A stretch of DNA of 64,000 nucleotides from Bradyrhizobium sp. SZCCHNS1050. Lineage in GTDB: Bacteria > Pseudomonadota > Alphaproteobacteria > Rhizobiales > Xanthobacteraceae. The notes beneath the pieces are model-generated. The model had not been told where the DNA came from and made no database searches. It saw nothing but the letters and a program-made list of their open reading frames with translations. Below are positions 18,576-27,266 of the stretch, in pieces. The stretch spans positions 558,001 to 622,000 of the forward strand of contig NZ_JAUETR010000002.1 in NCBI RefSeq assembly GCF_032484785.1, given 5' to 3'. The position numbers and the translations under genes are program-made. Position 1 is the stretch's first letter; each line of letters begins with the position of its first letter.

Positions 18576-20213
18576 TCAGCCGAACTGGTTCATCGTGTTG
18601 TGCGCGCCGCCGGCCTTCAGGGCCTTCTCGCCAGCAAAGTACTCCTTGTGGTCGTCGCCGATGTCGGAGCCGGCCATGTTCTGGTGCTTGACGCAGGCGA
18701 TGCCCTGGCGGATCTCGGCGCGCTGGACGTTCTTGACGTAGCCCAGCATGCCCTGCTCGCCGAAGTACTCGCGGGCGAGGTTGTCGGTCGAGAGCGCGGC
18801 CGTGTGGTAGGTCGGCAGCGTGATCAGGTGGTGGAAGATGCCGGCGCGCTTGGCCGAATCCGCCTGGAAGGTGCGGATGCGCTCGTCGGCTTCCTTCGCC
18901 AGCGGGGTGTCGTCGTACTCCGCCTTCATCAGCTCGGCGCGGTTGTACTTGCTGACGTCCTGGCCCGCCTCCTTCATCGCGTCATAGACCTGCCAACGGA
19001 AGTTGAGGGTCCAGTTGAACGACGGCGAGTTGTTGTAGGCCAGCTTGGCGTTCGGGATCACCTTGCGGATGCGGTCGACCATCTTGGCGATCTGCTCGAT
19101 ATGCGGCTTCTCGGTCTCGATCCACAACAGGTCGGCGCCGTTCTGCAGCGAGGTGATGCAGTCGAGCACGCAACGGTCCTCACCGGTGCCGGGACGGAAC
19201 TGGTAGAGGTTGGAGGGCAGCCGCTTCGGACGCAGCATCTTGCCATCGCGGCTGATGATGACGTCACCGTTGCGGGCGTTCTCGGGCGTGACCTCCTCGC
19301 AGTCGAGGAAGCTGTTGTACTGGTCGCCGAGATCGCCGGGCTGGCTCGAGAAGGCGATCTGCTGGGTCAGGCCGGCGCCGAGCGAGTCGGTGCGGGTGAC
19401 GATGATGCCGTCCTCGACGCCGAGCTCCAGGAAGGCGTGGCGGCAGGCGCGGATCTTGGCCAGGAACACGTCATGCGGCACGGTGACCTTGCCGTCCTGA
19501 TGGCCGCACTGCTTCTCGTCCGAGACCTGGTTCTCGATCTGCAGCGCGCAGGCGCCCGCCTCGATCATCTTCTTGGCGAGCAGATACGTCGCCTCGGCAT
19601 TGCCGAAGCCGGCGTCGATGTCGGCGATCACAGGGACGACGTGGGTCTGGAAGCCGTCGATCTTGGCGATGATCTCGGTCTCCTTCGCCTTGTCGCCGGC
19701 CTTGCGGGCCGCGTCGAGGCTGCGGAACAGGTCATTGAGCTCGCGCGAGTCGGCTTGGCGCAGGAAGGTGTAGAGCTCCTCGATCAGCGCGGGCACCGAG
19801 GTCTTCTCGTGCATCGACTGGTCCGGCAGCGGGCCGAACTCGGAGCGCAGCGCCGCGATCATCCAGCCCGAGAGATAGAGGTAGCGGCGGTCGGTCTTGC
19901 CGAAATGCTTCTTGATCGAGATCAGCTTCTGCTGCGCGATGAAGCCATGCCAGCAGCCCAGCGACTGGGTGTACTTGGTGCTATCATTGTCATAGGCGGC
20001 CATGTCGGCGCGCATCACGGCCGCGGTGTAGCGGGCGACGTCGAGGCCGGTCCTGAAGCGGTTCTGCAGGCGCATGCGCGCCACGGCTTCGGCGGTGACG
20101 CCGTTCCAGGTCGGGTTGGTCTCGAGCAGCGCACGCGCCGCCTCGACCTCGGCCTGGTAGGACGAGGGGCCCTGGAGAGCCTGGTCGTTCAGTCCACGCG
20201 GTTGAAAGTTCAT
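18576..20213 (-). CDS. aceA: Isocitrate lyase
   Basis: 545 residues from ATG 20213. It cleaves isocitrate to glyoxylate and succinate in the glyoxylate shunt, needed for growth on acetate and fatty acids. The catalytic Cys lies in DEKQCGHQDGK, the form of the signature (family K-[KR]-C-G-H) I recall in the longer alphaproteobacterial enzymes. Other conserved parts are DIDAGFGNAEATYLL (metal site), TDS, and PKRLPSNLYQFRPGTGEDRC. Length fits the 540-550-residue class. A longer frame to 20282 is rejected because it runs into the control region. Its regulator is divergent at 20358. Confidence 0.95.
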   Translation of the reverse strand: MNFQPRGLNDQALQGPSSYQAEVEAARALLETNPTWNGVTAEAVARMRLQNRFRTGLDVARYTAAVMRADMAAYDNDSTKYTQSLGCWHGFIAQQKLISIKKHFGKTDRRYLYLSGWMIAALRSEFGPLPDQSMHEKTSVPALIEELYTFLRQADSRELNDLFRSLDAARKAGDKAKETEIIAKIDGFQTHVVPVIADIDAGFGNAEATYLLAKKMIEAGACALQIENQVSDEKQCGHQDGKVTVPHDVFLAKIRACRHAFLELGVEDGIIVTRTDSLGAGLTQQIAFSSQPGDLGDQYNSFLDCEEVTPENARNGDVIISRDGKMLRPKRLPSNLYQFRPGTGEDRCVLDCITSLQNGADLLWIETEKPHIEQIAKMVDRIRKVIPNAKLAYNNSPSFNWTLNFRWQVYDAMKEAGQDVSKYNRAELMKAEYDDTPLAKEADERIRTFQADSAKRAGIFHHLITLPTYHTAALSTDNLAREYFGEQGMLGYVKNVQRAEIRQGIACVKHQNMAGSDIGDDHKEYFAGEKALKAGGAHNTMNQFG

Positions 20214-20250
20214 GTCCGTGATCCCTTGGTTAAGGACAACCTGGGACCTG

Positions 20251-20342
20251 TTGTAAGCACCCGGCGCCGGCGGACCAGACATTGCGCGGAAAGCTTGTCA
20301 CACTTTACAAACTTCTCGTGTATAGCTGTAAGGAGATTACAA
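20251..20342. promoter_or_regulatory. Candidate RamB/ScfR-type operator region between aceA and its regulator
   Basis: The 144-base divergent gap has three TTACAA hexamers: complement at 20251-20256, 20305-20310 (in CACTTTACAAAC, 20301-20312) and 20337-20342. The middle site resembles the C. glutamicum RamB consensus as I remember it (ACTTTGCAAA), with one G-to-A change. Operator function is inference. Confidence 0.45.
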
Positions 20343-20357
20343 GACCGGAATTTGGCC

Positions 20358-21833
20358 ATGACCACCGCCACGGCACGATCGATCTTCATGGGCCCGCGCC
20401 TGCGCCGGCTCCGGCGCGAGCTCGGCCTGACCCAGGCCGACATGGCCGCGGACCTCGAAATCTCAGCGCCTTACGTGGCGCTCTTGGAGCGGAACCAGAG
20501 GCCGGTGACGGCCGACATGCTGCTGCGGCTGGCGCGGACCTACAAGATCGACCTCGCCGATCTCGCCGGCGACGGCGGGGCCGACCACACCGCGCGGATG
20601 CAGTCGGTCCTCAAGGACCCGATGTTCTCCGACATCGACATCCCCGCGCTGGAGATCTCCGATCTCGCCGTCAGCTATCCCGGCATGACCGAGGCGTTCC
20701 TGCGCCTCTACACGGCGTATCGCGAGGAGCAGCTCGCGCTGGCCGAGCAGCGCGCTCCGGTGCCGGCCGGCAGCGCGCCCCGCGTTGGCAATGACGGCTT
20801 CGACGCCAACGATCCCGTCGCCGATGTCCGCCGCTTCCTCGCCGCCCGCCGCAACAACTTTGCCCAGCTCGACGATGCCGCCGAGCGGCTGGCGCAGGCC
20901 ATCTTCCAGGGGGCGCCGACGGGGGCTCCGCAGGTCTCCGCCGGGCCGGCCGGCTTCATCGAGCGCTTTCGCGCCCGGCATAATCTCCAGGTCCGCTACA
21001 TGCCGCCGAACGTGATGCTCGGCTCGCTCAGGCGGCTCGACCTGCACCGCCGGCAATTGCTGATCGAGGACTCGCTGGACAGCGCGAGCCTGAAATTCGA
21101 GCTCGCCCGGCAGCTCGCTTATCTCGAGCTCGACACCGAAATCGGCGCGGCGCTCGAGGATGGCAAGTTCGCCAGCAAGACCGCCGAGCTGCTGGCGCGC
21201 CGCGCGCTCGCGGCCTACGCGGCGGCTGCGATCATCATGCCCTATTCGATCTTCGCCAAAGCCGTCGATGCCAGGGCCTACGATCTCGAGGCGCTGGCGC
21301 GGCAGTTCGGCACCAGCTTCGAGCAGACAGCGCATCGCGTCACCACCCTGCAGAAGCCGGGCGCGGAACGGATCCCGTTCTTCCTGATCCGCGTCGATCC
21401 CGCCGGCAACGTGTCGAAGCTGCTCGACGGCGCCGGCTTCCCGTTCGCCCGCCATGGCGGCGCCTGCCCGCTGTGGTCGGTGCACGGCATCTTCAAGACG
21501 CCGCGCCAGATCGTGACGCAATGGCTGGAGCTGCCCGACGGCCGCCGCTTCTTCTCGATCGCCCGCACGGTGACCGCCGGCGGTGGCTCCTACGGCGCCG
21601 TCCGCGTCGAGCGGGCGATTGCGGTCGGCTGCGCCGCCGAGCATGCGGGGCAGCTGATCTATACCCGCGACGGCCACGGGCCTGATGCCGACGCGCCGAC
21701 CCCGATCGGCGTCGCCTGCCGGGTCTGCCACCGGCCGAAATGCGCGGCACGCTCCGCGCCGCCGATCGGGCGCGAGATCCTGCCGGACGATTTCCGGACG
21801 TCGTCGGTTCCGTTCGGGTTTTCGGCGGATTGA
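20358..21833 (+). CDS. XRE/ScfR-family (RamB-like) transcriptional regulator
   Basis: About 491 residues from ATG 20358. Domains in order: XRE helix-turn-helix (about 8-66, LRRLRRELGLTQADMAADLEISAPYVALLERNQRPV), a middle linker, an IrrE-like domain (about 190-300) whose HExxH is replaced (KFELARQLAYLEL) and so is not a protease, and a DUF2083-type C-terminus with a Cys motif CRVCHRPKC. This family (RamB, PrpR/MlpR, ScfR) senses short-chain acyl-CoA and controls acetate, propionate or glyoxylate genes. Divergence from aceA makes isocitrate lyase its likely target. Upstream in-frame codons to 18165 belong to the aceA antisense strand. Confidence 0.88.
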   Translation: MTTATARSIFMGPRLRRLRRELGLTQADMAADLEISAPYVALLERNQRPVTADMLLRLARTYKIDLADLAGDGGADHTARMQSVLKDPMFSDIDIPALEISDLAVSYPGMTEAFLRLYTAYREEQLALAEQRAPVPAGSAPRVGNDGFDANDPVADVRRFLAARRNNFAQLDDAAERLAQAIFQGAPTGAPQVSAGPAGFIERFRARHNLQVRYMPPNVMLGSLRRLDLHRRQLLIEDSLDSASLKFELARQLAYLELDTEIGAALEDGKFASKTAELLARRALAAYAAAAIIMPYSIFAKAVDARAYDLEALARQFGTSFEQTAHRVTTLQKPGAERIPFFLIRVDPAGNVSKLLDGAGFPFARHGGACPLWSVHGIFKTPRQIVTQWLELPDGRRFFSIARTVTAGGGSYGAVRVERAIAVGCAAEHAGQLIYTRDGHGPDADAPTPIGVACRVCHRPKCAARSAPPIGREILPDDFRTSSVPFGFSAD

Positions 21834-21993
21834 GCAGGGGATGGTCGTGGAACCAGGAACTGGTCGGTATGCCTGGCCGCGGGCGATAATCCATCGAATC
21901 GGGCTGCAAATCGTCCCGGGACGCCTGGGCCCTTGACGGAACAGCCATAAACCGGACAAAGATTGCGCCAAAATGTCGCGGCGGAGGTTGGCC

Positions 21994-22404
21994 ATGAGAT
22001 ACGTCGACGGCGTTGTGATGTTCCTCAGCCTGTGGCTGCTGGCATCGATGGTTCTGGACGCCGTGACGCCGCCCGAGCTGAACTTCTACATGATCGGCCC
22101 GATCATTGCGCCGGCCGCGATCATCACCGGCTTCCTGTACTGGCTCCGCATCCCCTCCCGCGACTTCGTGCTGGCGTCCGCAGCCATCTGGATGGTCTGC
22201 GAGATGACGATGGAGATGGTCACCCCCAAGCCGCTGTCGCCGCTGCTGGCGGTGGCCGCCGTCGCGCCGCTGCTGGTGGCCGGCATCCTCCTGCACGTCC
22301 AGCACTGGCGCCAATCGCGCGGCCGCTTGCCACCGCCCGCTTCGACGCCGACGACCAATCTGCCAGGCTCCTCCAACGCGATGTCGAGCCGGCGGCCGTT
22401 CTGA
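21994..22404 (+). CDS. Small multi-span membrane protein, unknown
   Basis: 136 residues from ATG 21994, chosen over ATG 21973 because GGAGG lies six bases before it. Four hydrophobic segments (about 8-25, 32-50, 57-72, 82-100) and a Pro/Ser-rich tail. No known family. It is followed by the response regulator at 22546 without an obvious operon link. Confidence 0.6.
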   Translation: MRYVDGVVMFLSLWLLASMVLDAVTPPELNFYMIGPIIAPAAIITGFLYWLRIPSRDFVLASAAIWMVCEMTMEMVTPKPLSPLLAVAAVAPLLVAGILLHVQHWRQSRGRLPPPASTPTTNLPGSSNAMSSRRPF

Positions 22405-22545
22405 GCCGCGCGACGCCGCGGCAATGGCGGATAGCGTGCAGATTTTCCGTTGTTCTACGGGATCGAATGTTTACGAGGAAATCAGAAACCCCCTCTTAAG
22501 TTCCGCGGGTCCATCTGTAGCCGACACACCAGCCGCGCGGGGACC

Positions 22546-22959
22546 ATGCTGAACGAACTTCTCGTGATCGAAGATGCCGACGTTCATCTGTCGATCCTGC
22601 GCAAGATCGCCGTGCAGGCAGGCTTTGCGACGACCGGCGTGAACTCGGTCGACGGCGCGATGAGCGTGCTTCGCCGGCGCAATTTCGAATGCATCACGCT
22701 CGACCTGAATCTCGGCGAGCGCTCCGGCACCGAGGTGTTGCAGCTGTTGGCGGACATCAAATCCCGCACCCCGGTGCTGATCATCAGCGGCTCCGACGAT
22801 CAGACCCGCGACGTCACGGTCCGCGCCGGCAAGATCCTCGGCCTGAATGTCTATCCGCCGTTCTCCAAGCCGGTCGATCTCGCTTTGCTCCGACAGACGC
22901 TGCGCCAGATCGCCGCCGACACCGACCGGCAGCGCCTCGTCAAAGCCAGCATCCGCTAG
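22546..22959 (+). CDS. Single-domain response regulator (CheY-like receiver)
   Basis: 137 residues from ATG 22546. Receiver fold with acidic pocket VIEDAD, phosphoacceptor Asp in CITLDLNLGERSGTEVL, Ser in LIISGSDD, and Lys-Pro in FSKPVDL. There is no output domain, so it works by protein contact or in a phosphorelay. No histidine kinase is nearby. Similar free receivers in this group take part in stress or motility signalling, but the partner is unknown. Confidence 0.85.
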   Translation: MLNELLVIEDADVHLSILRKIAVQAGFATTGVNSVDGAMSVLRRRNFECITLDLNLGERSGTEVLQLLADIKSRTPVLIISGSDDQTRDVTVRAGKILGLNVYPPFSKPVDLALLRQTLRQIAADTDRQRLVKASIR

Positions 22960-22984
22960 CCCGAACGCACGCTCGTTTTCCCGC

Positions 22985-22998
22985 TTGATCCAGATCAA
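22985..22998 (+). promoter_or_regulatory. FNR/FixK box upstream of truncated haemoglobin
   Basis: TTGATCCAGATCAA is a perfect match to the TTGAT-N4-ATCAA consensus of FNR/FixK2. Its centre is 63 bases before the ATG at 23055, so a class II promoter (box near -40.5) would start transcription near 23032 and leave a short leader. Confidence 0.8.
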
Positions 22999-23054
22999 GG
23001 CGCCATACCTCTGCCGCTTGTTGGCTGCAGAGGGGCGAGCGGAAATGAGATGCG

Positions 23055-23483
23055 ATGACGGCAGCGAATTCGGCCAGCGAAGCAGAAGCAGTGGTGAACG
23101 AGGCGACGCCCTATGAGCTCGTCGGCGGCGAAGCCGGCGTGCGCCGTCTGGCGGAGCGCTTTTACACCATCATGGACCAGGAGCCCGGCGCCAGTCGCAT
23201 CCGCGCGATGCACGACGCCGATCTCGGTCCGATCAAGCAGTTGCTGTTCGAATTTCTCAGTGGATGGCTGGGCGGGCCAGCGCTTTATTTCGAGCGGGCC
23301 GAACATCGCTGCATCATGTCCGCGCACCGTCCGTATCCGATCGGCGACGCCGAGCGCGACGAGTGGATGACATGCATGCGCCGCGCGATGTTCGATTGCG
23401 ACATCACCGGCGACATGTATGCGTTGCTGGATCAAGCGTTCCTGCGGATGGCGAACGCGTTCCGGAGCCGCAAGGCGAGCTGA
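23055..23483 (+). CDS. Group II truncated haemoglobin
   Basis: 142 residues from ATG 23055. The 2-on-2 globin pattern is visible: TPYELVGGEAGVRRLAERFYTIMDQEP, LFEFLSGWLGGPALYFE, and the proximal His in MSAHRPYPIGDAERDEWMTCMRRAM. The GGP and W residues fit group II. Such globins bind O2 or NO and may detoxify NO or peroxide at low oxygen. The perfect FixK box upstream fits microoxic induction. Confidence 0.9.
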   Translation: MTAANSASEAEAVVNEATPYELVGGEAGVRRLAERFYTIMDQEPGASRIRAMHDADLGPIKQLLFEFLSGWLGGPALYFERAEHRCIMSAHRPYPIGDAERDEWMTCMRRAMFDCDITGDMYALLDQAFLRMANAFRSRKAS

Positions 23484-23495
23484 CAGGAACGCCCG

Positions 23496-23690
23496 TCAGC
23501 CCGACTTGGTGGCGGCCTCCCGCGCCAGACGCTCGGCCCTGAGCCGCTCGCGGTTGGCGTAAAAGGCCCGCTGGGCCGCCTCGTGATCGCGCATGGCCTG
23601 CTCGGCATCAGCCCTGCGGGTGGCGTCACGCGCCCGACGCTCTTCCGGCGTGAGGACGCGAGGCTGTCTGTCTGTGCTATCGTAAGGCAT
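23496..23690 (-). CDS. Small highly charged protein, unknown
   Basis: 64 residues from ATG 23690. Almost all is one Arg/Glu/Ala-rich helix (LTPEERRARDATRRADAEQAMRDHEAAQRAF...). No membrane segment. Its convergent neighbour is the truncated haemoglobin gene, 13 bases away. Short proteins like this recur in the genus; function unknown. Confidence 0.6.
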   Translation of the reverse strand: MPYDSTDRQPRVLTPEERRARDATRRADAEQAMRDHEAAQRAFYANRERLRAERLAREAATKSG

Positions 23691-23737
23691 GGGCAGATAA
23701 CGCCCAAGCGGCCGGGATGTTCCCAGCATACGATGGT

Positions 23738-24124
23738 TCAGTCCGACTTTCGTGGAAACAGCTGGTCGCGGATGTAGCGCGACGTCGGCGTCAGGCTGAG
23801 TCCGTAGGGCTTTTGCCACACCGCGCGGTCGATCTCCTTCTTGTCTCCGATCTCCAGGCGCCCTTTGGCATGCTTGGCGATGAAGATGGCGTCGCTCATC
23901 TTGCGACCCGAGCGCTTGTTCTTGGCGGTGACTTCCTTCCATAGCCGCAGCCGGCCGAGCTTGAGCTTGGGAAGCTCCTCCTTGATTTCGCGCTTCAGGC
24001 AGTCCTTCGCCGTCTCCTGCGCGCGTTTGCGGCCACCCGGAAACATCCAGCGCCCGTCGGCCCGGCGCCGGACCAGGAGAACCCTTCCGCCCTTGGCGGC
24101 AACCAGCTTGGACGCCTTGGTCAT
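23738..24124 (-). CDS. Nudix hydrolase (MutT-like, single domain)
   Basis: 128 residues from ATG 24124. The Nudix box is clear: G-x5-E-x7-REI-x-EEL (GGRKRAQETAKDCLKREIKEELP), following a VLLVRRRADGRWMFPGG strand. The usual Gly/Ala after EEL is Pro. The family hydrolyses nucleoside-diphosphate-linked substrates; DipP/MutT-like cleanup is possible. Its basic C-terminus (FPRKSD) and the K-rich loop KNKRSGRK are notable. It stands alone. Confidence 0.88.
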   Translation of the reverse strand: MTKASKLVAAKGGRVLLVRRRADGRWMFPGGRKRAQETAKDCLKREIKEELPKLKLGRLRLWKEVTAKNKRSGRKMSDAIFIAKHAKGRLEIGDKKEIDRAVWQKPYGLSLTPTSRYIRDQLFPRKSD

Positions 24125-24276
24125 GGCCCCGGAGCTCTCACCTCTCGAACAGTGACGAACAATGAAGTGGAGTCTATCAAGATTCGCTCCAACTCCCGCT
24201 CCGGAGCTTTGCGGAGATTCGGCCAGAGCTCCGCAGCGGCCAACCAAGCTCACTGCAGCGCGACCGTCGGCAGCGC

Positions 24277-25161
24277 TCAGTAGCAGGAGCGCGGATCGAC
24301 CGCCACATACTCTCCCGACGGATATCGATAGTAGCAATCGCCCTGCGATAGATAGTAGCCTGGTCGCGCCGCAGCCGTAGCGCCGGCGATCGCGCCGGTG
24401 GCACCACCAAGCACGGCGCCCGCCGCGGCACCGCCCGCCTTGCCGGTGAGGATACCGCCGAGCACCCCGCCGATGATCGCGCCCCCGAGCGCGCTGGCGC
24501 CCGGATCGACTTCGGCCGGAGGCGGCGCCGGCTCGTAGGCAACCGGCGGGGGCGCCTCGTAGGCCGCCGACGGCGCATAGACCACATCGTCAGCATAGTC
24601 CTCCGACACGTAGGTCGGCGGCCCTTCCATGGGCTCGGGATAATAGTACCAGACGCCGCCGACGTCCCACCACCAGCCCGGGCGGCCGTTGTGAACCTCG
24701 TGCCGCCATCGGCCACCCTCCCAGCCGACCCGGCCGCGATAAGACTGCCCACCATAGTCGCGCACCGCGACCCGGCCGTGCGCATAACGCGCATCCGGTC
24801 CCCGCCCGGCCATCGCCGGACCAGGGCCCGGGCCGTGGCCCGCTGCGAAGCCCTGACCGGCTCCCGGCGGACGTCCCTGAGGGCCAACGGCAGCCCGCGG
24901 CGGTGCGCCCGGCTGTGCTCCCTGCGGCTGGCCGGCCATGGGGCCGGCTTGCCGCGGGATCTGGACATGGGGCTGGCCGGCCGGTTGCCCACCCTGGGTC
25001 GGCGCTTGGCGAATGACACCCGGCGGGCGGGCCTGGGGCGAATGCCCGGCGCCAGGACCAGCCTGGTCCTGGGTTTGCGCCCAGGCTTGGGCGGGGATCA
25101 CGACCGCGGTCAGGATCGCGATCGCGGGCAGCCACCGTGTGCTCTGGTTGGACAACGTCAT
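24277..25161 (-). CDS. Secreted Pro/Gly-rich protein with a glycine-zipper segment
   Basis: 294 residues. Signal peptide (LPAIAILTAVVIPAQAWAQ) is followed by a Pro/Gly/Gln-rich region (about 27-120), an aromatic section (GGRWRHEVHNGRPGWWWDVGGVWYYYPEPM, the YXWW/WY-rich pattern common in rhizobial periplasmic proteins), a Pro-rich linker, a glycine zipper (GGAIIGGVLGGILTGKAGG...) and a C-terminal DCYYRYPSGEYVAVDPRSCY with two Cys. Probably envelope-associated; the zipper may insert in a membrane. No specific function is known. Confidence 0.75.
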   Translation of the reverse strand: MTLSNQSTRWLPAIAILTAVVIPAQAWAQTQDQAGPGAGHSPQARPPGVIRQAPTQGGQPAGQPHVQIPRQAGPMAGQPQGAQPGAPPRAAVGPQGRPPGAGQGFAAGHGPGPGPAMAGRGPDARYAHGRVAVRDYGGQSYRGRVGWEGGRWRHEVHNGRPGWWWDVGGVWYYYPEPMEGPPTYVSEDYADDVVYAPSAAYEAPPPVAYEPAPPPAEVDPGASALGGAIIGGVLGGILTGKAGGAAAGAVLGGATGAIAGATAAARPGYYLSQGDCYYRYPSGEYVAVDPRSCY

Positions 25162-25440
25162 TCTCCCCTACCCTTGATCGCCCGCCGTCTGCGCTGGTTG
25201 CCGCGCACGCGGGGTGTGATGCGGATTGATGATCCCGGATCGCCGGCTTCGGCGTGGATGGTCCGGACACACCATAGTTTGCGCGACAAACGGGTAAAAT
25301 CCCGACGATTTTGCGGCCAAGTCAACCTGCTGCCGTCAACCTGCTGCCGTCAGGTTAACCGAGACGCCGGCTGATTCGCCGCTCCGATCATGCAAACTCG
25401 CCGGCGCGGCCTTGCCGATCCGGTACGGGCAGATCGGCGG

Positions 25441-25611
25441 TCACCGGTCGGGCACGATCACATTGCAGTTGGTTCGTCCCGACATCAGGCAGTCCTGCAT
25501 CCGGCTTGCGGAGGTCAGGCTGCGGGCCAGCCACAAGCCGAAGGCCACGACGAGCGCCGCGAACACGAGTGCCGCCACGGCGCCACGTCTATCCGGCCCC
25601 TGCGTACTCAT
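25441..25611 (-). CDS. Small single-span membrane protein, unknown
   Basis: 56 residues from ATG 25611: short polar start (MSTQGPDRRG), membrane helix (AVAALVFAALVVAFGLWLA), then a region with two Cys (QDCLMSGRTNCNVIVP). The Cys-bearing tail is probably periplasmic. It resembles the next gene (25623-25868) in layout (helix, then two Cys near a C-x(8)-C spacing), and the two are separated by 11 bases, so they may be related and co-transcribed. Confidence 0.6.
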   Translation of the reverse strand: MSTQGPDRRGAVAALVFAALVVAFGLWLARSLTSASRMQDCLMSGRTNCNVIVPDR

Positions 25612-25622
25612 CGCCGGTGCGC

Positions 25623-25868
25623 CTAGGCGGCACGCAGGCCAGCGGCCTCACCGTGCGGTTGCTGCTGCTGGCGCGATGCCGGCAAGATCGATTCGATCCG
25701 GGTACAGCTCGTCACCCAGAACAGCTGCCCGCATTCCCATTCGGAACCCAGCACACCGGCCGAAACGGGCCTCGGGCGGGCGAGGACCGCCGTCATCACG
25801 CATGCGCTGACCACGAGAGCGACGAGCGCGAGGCCGAGCGCCATGCGCCCGCGGCGAACAGAGGTCAT
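25623..25868 (-). CDS. Small single-span membrane protein, unknown
   Basis: 81 residues from ATG 25868: basic start (MTSVRRGRM), membrane helix (ALGLALVALVVSACVMTAVLA), then LGSEWECGQLFWVTSCTRIES with two Cys and a Gln-rich tail. It runs directly into the similar 56-residue gene downstream, suggesting a two-gene unit of unknown role. Confidence 0.55.
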   Translation of the reverse strand: MTSVRRGRMALGLALVALVVSACVMTAVLARPRPVSAGVLGSEWECGQLFWVTSCTRIESILPASRQQQQPHGEAAGLRAA

Positions 25869-26191
25869 GCCGGTCAACTCCGTTGGATGTCGCACCCGGG
25901 CGGTGCGCTGGTGCCCGCGAGGCGTGAAGCGACTCACGGCCGGCCGACCTGCGTCAGCGACGGGGATGGTTACATAGCCTCCGGCGAGCGCCATGCAAGC
26001 GCCAGGCAGGACGGATGCGGAGGAGCGGCGATAAAGCATTTGTCATCGACGCATGCGATCCTATACACACGGGCTCGCGTCGGCCTCCGCTCGTGTTCAC
26101 GATCTCGTGGAAGAATTGCCTGGCGGCGCGTGCAGCCCCTGACCGACCACACCCTGATCGAACACCCAAATAGCGAAGTGACGACGTCTCC
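25869..26191. other. Intergenic, no gene seen
   Basis: 323 bases with no convincing reading frame; it should carry the divergent promoters of the genes ending at 25868 and starting at 26192. Confidence 0.4.
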
Positions 26192-26545
26192 ATGAGAGGA
26201 TTCAAGGAACCTGGATTTGCCGATCGGCAGAAGGCCGCGCAGCAGGCCCGCCAGAGCATCGTGCAGAAGTTCAAATCGCAGCCGGGACCGGACGATCCCG
26301 AAGTCGTGAAGCGACGGCAGGAGCGCGAGGCCGCCGCCGCCCGCCGCGAGCAGCAGCGATTGGAGCGCGAGGCCGCCAAGGCTGAGCAGCAGCGTCTCGA
26401 GGAAGAGGCCAAGGCCGCCGAGAGTGCCCGGCTTGCGCGCGAGGCGGAAGAAGAAGCCGCCCGCTTGGCCGAGATGGAAGCCGAGCAGAAGGCGAAGCGT
26501 GATGCGCGCTACGCCGCGCGCAAGGCCCGTGGAAAGAAGAAGTAA
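26192..26545 (+). CDS. DUF6481-like coiled-coil protein
   Basis: 117 residues from ATG 26192. The N-terminal MRGFKEPGFADRQKAAQQARQ..VQKFKSQPGPDDPEV and the long Glu/Ala/Arg coiled coil ending ARKARGKKK match a small conserved family I know as DUF6481. Cytoplasmic, highly charged, perhaps nucleic-acid-associated through its basic end; the function is not known. Confidence 0.7.
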   Translation: MRGFKEPGFADRQKAAQQARQSIVQKFKSQPGPDDPEVVKRRQEREAAAARREQQRLEREAAKAEQQRLEEEAKAAESARLAREAEEEAARLAEMEAEQKAKRDARYAARKARGKKK

Positions 26546-26664
26546 GCAGCGACGCCGCCGCCACCAGACCTGCGTGTCGTCGCGTCCGGCATCGCGCGAC
26601 TCCTCAATTCATCGGCGATGGGACTGATACGGTCGTCCCATCGCACGATGCCGTGCGAGACGAG

Positions 26665-26904
26665 CTAGTTCTTCTTCATCATGCCGTCGTCCTTCTTCAT
26701 CCCGTCCTTGGACATGGCATCGTCCTTCTTCATGGCGTCTTTCGCCATCGAGTCCTTCTTCATGCCGTCGTGGGACATCGCGCCCTTTTTCATCCCATCG
26801 TCCTTGCTCATCTTGTCTTCCGCGAAGGCCGCCGGCGCGACGGCCACGTTGAACGCGAGGGCGGCAGCGGAGATACTGAGGATGAGGCGGCTACGATTGG
26901 TCAT
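26665..26904 (-). CDS. Secreted pentapeptide MXKDX-repeat protein
   Basis: 79 residues. Signal peptide (ISAAALAFNVAVAPAAFA|ED) precedes about ten tandem copies of a five-residue Met/Lys/Asp unit (DGMKK, DSMAK, DAMKK, DDAMSK and similar). This is the MXKDX-repeat family of periplasmic proteins. Met-rich repeats suggest metal (copper) binding, but that is not shown. It stands alone. Confidence 0.75.
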   Translation of the reverse strand: MTNRSRLILSISAAALAFNVAVAPAAFAEDKMSKDDGMKKGAMSHDGMKKDSMAKDAMKKDDAMSKDGMKKDDGMMKKN

Positions 26905-27161
26905 GATGATCGCTCCTTCGTATGACGGGGTTCGACGGCGACGGACGCGCCGTTCTTGGATATCGACGTTCCGATGAAGGCGATTGTTACGAGCGCGGGC
27001 GAGAATTTTGTTCGATCAAATTTGACTCGAATGCGTCCCGTTCCGGAATCGAGGACACAATTTTGCCCGGCAAGATCATGTTAGTACAACCGCGCAAGGG
27101 ATTCACAGGCCGGTACGTGCGCCGCAGCAATATGTCGCTTCCCATGCATTTGGCCTCGAAC

Positions 27162-27177
27162 GAACTGTCTAGTTCGG
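27162..27177. promoter_or_regulatory. Perfect inverted repeat upstream of the TRAP transporter operon
   Basis: CGAACTGTCTAGTTCG is a perfect 6-4-6 inverted repeat, 90 bases before the ATG of the substrate-binding protein, inside a 362-base gap (26905-27266) that is AT-richer than its neighbours and has no gene. A candidate operator for an unlinked regulator. Confidence 0.45.
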
Positions 27178-27266
27178 CTAGAGGTAAGCTCGACAGATTG
27201 GCTGGTATAAGTCACGCCAACGAACCGGGTCGGGAACCCAACCAGAAGTTGTTCAGGGGAAATCTC

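Noticed and set aside
18165..20357. Long plus-strand frame joined to the ScfR-like regulator (1222 codons in all)
   Set aside because: The first 731 codons are antisense to aceA; the regulator's own start is at 20358.
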